This document shows positions 4,401 to 5,851 of a stretch of DNA of 5,851 nucleotides, in pieces. The translations under genes and the position numbers were made by a program. The notes beneath the pieces were generated by a model. It worked only from the letters and a program-made list of their open reading frames with translations, did not search any database and had not been told where the DNA came from. How positions within the stretch are numbered: the stretch's first letter is position 1; each line of letters starts with the position of its first letter. The DNA is from Phycisphaerae bacterium (GTDB lineage Bacteria; Planctomycetota; Phycisphaerae; UBA1845): assembly GCA_028277545.1 (NCBI GenBank), contig JANQGB010001515.1, positions 1-5,851 on the forward strand, written 5' to 3'.

Positions 4401-5851
4401 CAGCAGCCGCCGGTGGTCTGGACAGTGCAGGTAACGTCGCCACACTCCATGCCGCTGTTCCACGTGCCACAGGCTTCCTCGCAGGCCGAGGAAGTCAGCT
4501 CCTGGCAGGTGCCATCCGGCAGGCAGCAGGCGAAGAAGCAGGGAGCGAAGGTGGGATCGGTCTCCAGCCAGGTGGGCACCCAACCGGGGCTGCCCCAGTT
4601 GCCCTGCCCCAGTGACTCGTGGACGCCGGCGCCGTAATAATCGCCGCCGATACCGCTGAGATACCAGGCCAACGCCGAAAGGCTGGCGTCGCCGTCATTG
4701 TCCATCGAGTTGATGGGCGGGGCGAACGGCGGAATGACCAGCCCGGCGGGGTTCACGGCCAGGCTGCGACCGTCCTCGAACGAGTTGGCAAACCAGAAGC
4801 CGCTGCCCTCGATGATCCAGATGGCGTCGAGCAGCACGCGGGTGCCCTCTTCGTCGGCGTAGAGCGCGACGAGCGAGTTGGCCCTGGTGATGCCCTCCCA
4901 GGCGTTGGTATCCACCCGGATGATGTCATCCTCCTGCAGGCTCCAGTCGCACCTGAATTCCTCATCCTGCCCGGGGGTGCCCTTGGGGGCGAGAATCTTC
5001 ATCTCGCCGGGGTCGATGGTCTTGGCGGGCAGCTCGGCGAAGTTACCGGTGAGCTCCGGCGTCGCGGAGTCGTCGAGCAGGTTGCCGGCCAGTGCGAACA
5101 GGGTGACCGTTGAATCGCCGTGATTGTAGACCTCGATGTACTCGTGAACGGTGTCGGTGCCGAAGGGGATGTGCATCACCTCGGTCATGACCACGGTGTC
5201 ATCCTGCACGCAAAGGTGGTGGATGGCCGTGTTGGCCGAAACGTCGCCGTTCGAATCCTCGACCGCGAACTCGAAAGACGCCGTGTCGCGGTAGGTGGCC
5301 GACGGCGGGTCGTAAGTGAGTGTGTGGCCGGCCACTACGGTGTAGTCGCTGACCAGGGGCGACGCGATCGGCGTGCCGTTGTCAGACAGCGTGCCGTCTG
5401 CGGCCGGCAGGCCCGGAACCTTGATGATGAAGTCGTAAGATGGCGTCCCACCGGTGGCACCCAGCGCCACAACCGTGCCGCTGGCGTTTGCCTGCATCAG
5501 CGTCGCGCCGCCGACCGCCTCGACAGCCCCGTTTTCGCTCCCGGGAGAGGACAGGAGGTCGTTAGCATCACCCAGCTCGATGGCCAGGCCGAAGTTGTCC
5601 TGCGTCTGCCAATCGCCGGTGCTGTCAGTGTCCACACCGTTGGGGATGCGGGAGGCGGTGTCCCAGGGGAATCCCGCCGGGTTCGGACCCAGGACCGGGG
5701 CGCCGAAGTAGGTGTGGTCGCCGTCGCCGTTGTCCACCGTGGCTACCACGTCAGTAACCGGGTTGGCCGTGATGGCGTCCACGGATGCCTGGGTCAGTTC
5801 GTCCGGATCTTCGACGGTGTACTCGATGTCAGACGTCGCCACGATGGCAAT
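1466..5851 (-). CDS. Large secreted multidomain protein: lamin-tail, Cys-rich, OB-fold-like and C-terminal dockerin domains (5' end missing)
   Basis: The minus strand is open from the right edge to a TAG at 1466-1468, giving 1461 visible codons. A GTG at 5842 could be read as a start, but the frame continues upstream (Ile-Ala-Ile) to the edge, and the visible sequence begins inside a lamin-tail region with no signal peptide. The gene is therefore 5'-truncated by the window. Counting from the edge codon, the order is: LTD tail (about 1-110), cadherin/Ig-like (110-216), LTD (217-423), Cys-rich pair (438-519), LTD (521-683), Cys-rich module (685-720), OB-fold-like double domain (725-937), four Cys-rich modules (943-1103), LTD (1106-1321), Ig-like spacer (1328-1400), dockerin pair (1401-1461) ending SLPSCP. 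It is acidic, rich in Asp, Gly, Thr and Cys, with many likely disulfides and calcium sites, as expected of an exported protein. No catalytic domain is visible. Its role is probably extracellular binding or scaffolding, as an inference. A strong terminator follows. Internal repeats show growth by duplication of modules. Confidence 0.93.
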   Translation of the reverse strand: MAIVATSDIEYTVEDPDELTQASVDAITANPVTDVVATVDNGDGDHTYFGAPVLGPNPAGFPWDTASRIPNGVDTDSTGDWQTQDNFGLAIELGDANDLLSSPGSENGAVEAVGGATLMQANASGTVVALGATGGTPSYDFIIKVPGLPAADGTLSDNGTPIASPLVSDYTVVAGHTLTYDPPSATYRDTASFEFAVEDSNGDVSANTAIHHLCVQDDTVVMTEVMHIPFGTDTVHEYIEVYNHGDSTVTLFALAGNLLDDSATPELTGNFAELPAKTIDPGEMKILAPKGTPGQDEEFRCDWSLQEDDIIRVDTNAWEGITRANSLVALYADEEGTRVLLDAIWIIEGSGFWFANSFEDGRSLAVNPAGLVIPPFAPPINSMDNDGDASLSALAWYLSGIGGDYYGAGVHESLGQGNWGSPGWVPTWLETDPTFAPCFFACCLPDGTCQELTSSACEEACGTWNSGMECGDVTCTVQTTGGCCTAFGDCFDVTECECDGLGGPYFGDLSTCDSVTCDDPTEVVINEIDYDTDNRDYMEFVELIGPPNFDLSGWTLEFYNGNGGAVYNTIDLTGVTIPADRFLVIGSPFVASADVVFADEFDNIQNGAPDGMVLCDGTTPVELISYEGSFDVVDPCGSTAGTVTLPDITVDDLSFPPVFLQKIPNGFDWTETRLGTAGESNAEVGACCDDTDCSMLTPQDCADEGAFFQGLGTDCSMGLCDDGGCITLAEARAMGTLVGVKTCDVVVTNTVSLVNPPNASFQIQDDSGAITVFGDSVSVIVPLGVSEGDLIDISGTIAEFSGLLELTDSSFDLPLEVDIIATGTTIPDPELLTVDDLQDGHPLAESRESTLATLECVIFEDAGGTFEGGSNYNVTNDGSVTVAEVRVSTSSLDLVGTTIPSGYVSITGNVGQFTNFGNDPPDSGYQLQPRSTADIGVCVDPPTGACCVGGTCTIETFVDCQDAGGVYQGNDTVCDPNPCTTGACCPALGGACQDGLSADQCADGTWFPEELCADITCPDPLAACCLPRGECVMLTEVDCGFLCGTWNTGETCETVSCTPDPNTGCCCLPYGATAIMTDCECTTAGGDFDGDDPDCTLTAPGCTGDPLVINEIRVDQPGSDDNEYFEVFGQSSTSMYGLAYVVIGDGPGGDGVIETAVSLATEVVPADGGYLVVEDTFTLDSLASAEMVLSSADNELNFENSDNVTHLLVFGFTGAVGDDLDADDDGTLDVVPWAGVIDCIALVDDPAGGNNFYCAETVGPDLFGSPGQVYRNGDAGTWSIGAFDPQYPSLQSCVEHGNPPGIPLEEHCLVLAEDTPGKSNELGPDPRLARIGDLVMTVSDPAPGARAVSVAIDCGDGPVPYPATSDGTFVEVTIDPPLADATCCTVTIDGIEASWAVIAHEGDVNRDGIVNTVDSSAIKARFGTSTDSLNFIWDPNADGIINSIDFSAIKARFGNSLPSCP
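1469..1651 (-). other. Domain: C-terminal type I dockerin repeat pair
   Basis: Two F-hand calcium loops are intact: D-V-N-R-D-G-I-V-N-T-V-D and D-P-N-A-D-G-I-I-N-S-I-D, each followed by a helix with SAIKARFG. The DNA repeats too: 1490-1519 and 1583-1612 are near copies 93 bp apart. In cellulosomes such domains bind cohesins. In planctomycetes and many other non-cellulolytic bacteria they occur at the ends of secreted proteins with unknown partners. The final residues are SLPSCP. Confidence 0.93.
1652..1870 (-). other. Domain: Ig-like spacer before the dockerin
   Basis: About 73 residues from RIGDLVMTVSDPAPG to ASWAVIAHEG with alternating beta-strand character (VSVAIDC, FVEVTIDPPL, CTVTIDGI) and a Cys-Cys pair. 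It looks like a small beta-sandwich linker between the last lamin-tail domain and the dockerin. No named family is recognised. Confidence 0.45.
1889..2536 (-). other. Domain: lamin-tail domain (C-terminal copy)
   Basis: It opens with LVINEIRVDQPGSDDNEYFEVFG, the usual LTD first strand and its 'E-x-x-E' turn, and closes with GSPGQVYRN and TPGKSNE. LTDs are Ig-like folds found in nuclear lamins and in many bacterial extracellular proteins, where they probably bind ligands or envelope structures. An acidic DLDADDDGTLD loop inside could bind calcium. Confidence 0.8.
2540..3025 (-). other. Four tandem Cys-rich 'GACC' modules
   Basis: Four modules of about 36-40 residues start GACCVGGTC, GACCPALGGAC, AACCLPRGEC and GCCCLPYGA, and each ends in C-x(3-6)-C. 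The shared pattern is Cys-Cys, Cys, Cys or Asp-Cys, then Gly-Gly/Gly-Thr with an aromatic residue, then two more Cys. This suggests three disulfides per module. I do not recognise a named family. Confidence 0.7.
3041..3679 (-). other. Domain: double OB-fold-like region (extracellular-nuclease-associated / DUF5689 type)
   Basis: It begins ITLAEARAMGTLVGVK, carries ASFQIQDDSGAITVFGDS and EGDLIDISGTIAEFSGLLEL, then a second half ending in SITGNVGQF and GYQLQPRSTADI. This layout matches the OB-like domains that precede endonuclease or phosphatase modules in secreted bacterial nucleases. Here it is followed by Cys-rich modules and no nuclease, so a binding role is more likely. The exact family name is from memory of its pattern. 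Confidence 0.65.
3680..3799 (-). other. Single Cys-rich 'GACC' module
   Basis: It reads GACCDDTDC, then LTPQDC, GAFFQG, GTDC and GLC, the same spacing as the other Cys-rich modules. It links the third visible lamin-tail domain to the OB-like region. Confidence 0.7.
3803..4291 (-). other. Domain: lamin-tail domain (central copy)
   Basis: This is the clearest LTD of the protein: VVINEIDYDTDNRDYMEFVE, DLSGWTLEFYNG, GVTIPADRFLVIG, PDGMVLCDG, ELISYEG, then LQKIPNGFDW and GTAGESNAE. It has the usual order of strands and the closing 'IP-x-G' and 'xGxSN' motifs. Confidence 0.88.
4295..4540 (-). other. Two Cys-rich modules
   Basis: The first (ACCLPDGTC, CGTWNSG, VTC) is 19 of 35 identical to the module encoded at 2681-2785 (ACCLPRGEC, CGTWNTG, VSC), though they lie about 1.7 kb apart. 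The second begins GCCTAFGDC and contains TECEC and GGPYFG. Confidence 0.7.
4585..5203 (-). other. Domain: lamin-tail domain (N-terminal complete copy)
   Basis: It begins VVMTEVMHIPFGTDTVHEYI, then EVYNHGDSTVTL, IDPGEMKILAPKG, DAIWIIEGSGFW, DGRSLAVNPAG and ends NWGSPGW. This follows the LTD pattern (E-x-x-E-V-x-N, a central 'PG' turn, closing 'SPG'). An acidic NSMDNDGDAS segment near its end could bind calcium. Confidence 0.8.
5204..5524 (-). other. Domain: cadherin-like / Ig-like
   Basis: About 107 residues include ADGTLSDNGTPI, GHTLTYDPP, ATYRDTASFEFAVEDSNGD and VSANTAI. This matches the bacterial cadherin-like/tandem Ig pattern (GTL...LTYTP...DSFTYTVxDxxG). It is a calcium-stabilised spacer or adhesive module in other secreted proteins. 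Confidence 0.65.
5525..5851 (-). other. Domain: C-terminal part of a further lamin-tail-like region, cut by the edge
   Basis: The motifs ASRIPNGVDTDSTGDW and SSPGSEN are the usual end of a bacterial LTD (compare IPNGFDWTETRLGTAGESN in the central copy). The beginning of this domain must lie to the right of the window. This is the main sign that the gene does not start at the GTG at 5842. Confidence 0.65.

Noticed and set aside
5840..5842. GTG as the start codon of the large gene
   Set aside because: The frame stays open to the window edge, no signal peptide follows, and the sequence there is already inside a lamin-tail-like region.

Overview
The window looks like bacterial DNA of fairly high GC content, most probably from a Planctomycetota (Phycisphaerae-like) genome or metagenome bin. 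This is inferred from the protein style, not from a marker gene. The signs are secreted modular proteins with lamin-tail domains, C-terminal type I dockerin repeats, Cys-rich 'GACC' modules and a CotH-type protein, with GC-rich palindromes between the genes. No rRNA, tRNA, CRISPR array, integrase or transposase is visible.

Layout: both genes lie on the minus strand and both are cut by the window edges. On the right (1466-5851) is the 3' part of a very large secreted or surface protein. At least 1461 codons are visible and its true start lies beyond the right edge. From N to C terminus its visible order is: tail of a lamin-tail domain (LTD), cadherin/Ig-like domain, LTD, two Cys-rich modules, LTD, one Cys-rich module, a double OB-fold-like region (extracellular-nuclease/DUF5689 type), four Cys-rich modules, LTD, a small Ig-like spacer, and a C-terminal dockerin pair with two intact calcium loops. 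A strong intrinsic terminator (1376-1420) follows its stop codon. On the left (1-533) is the 5' end of a gene for an exported CotH-family protein, with a signal peptide and the conserved N-terminal half of the CotH domain. Its predicted catalytic part lies off the left edge.

Between them, 534-1375 holds no convincing gene. It is packed with GC-rich palindromes and short dispersed repeats. These include a 28-bp hairpin element in two inverted copies (826-853 and 1127-1154, 26 of 28 bases the same) bracketing about 270 bp, and a second degenerate family built on GGTCCGCTCTGCGGACC.

How the parts may relate: CotH domains and lamin-tail domains are often found in the same secreted bacterial polypeptide, so having them side by side suggests related extracellular or envelope roles. 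The terminator and the 0.9 kb spacer argue against one operon. No enzyme domain is visible in the large protein, so its job (adhesion, scaffold, or accessory to an enzyme domain outside the window) stays open.
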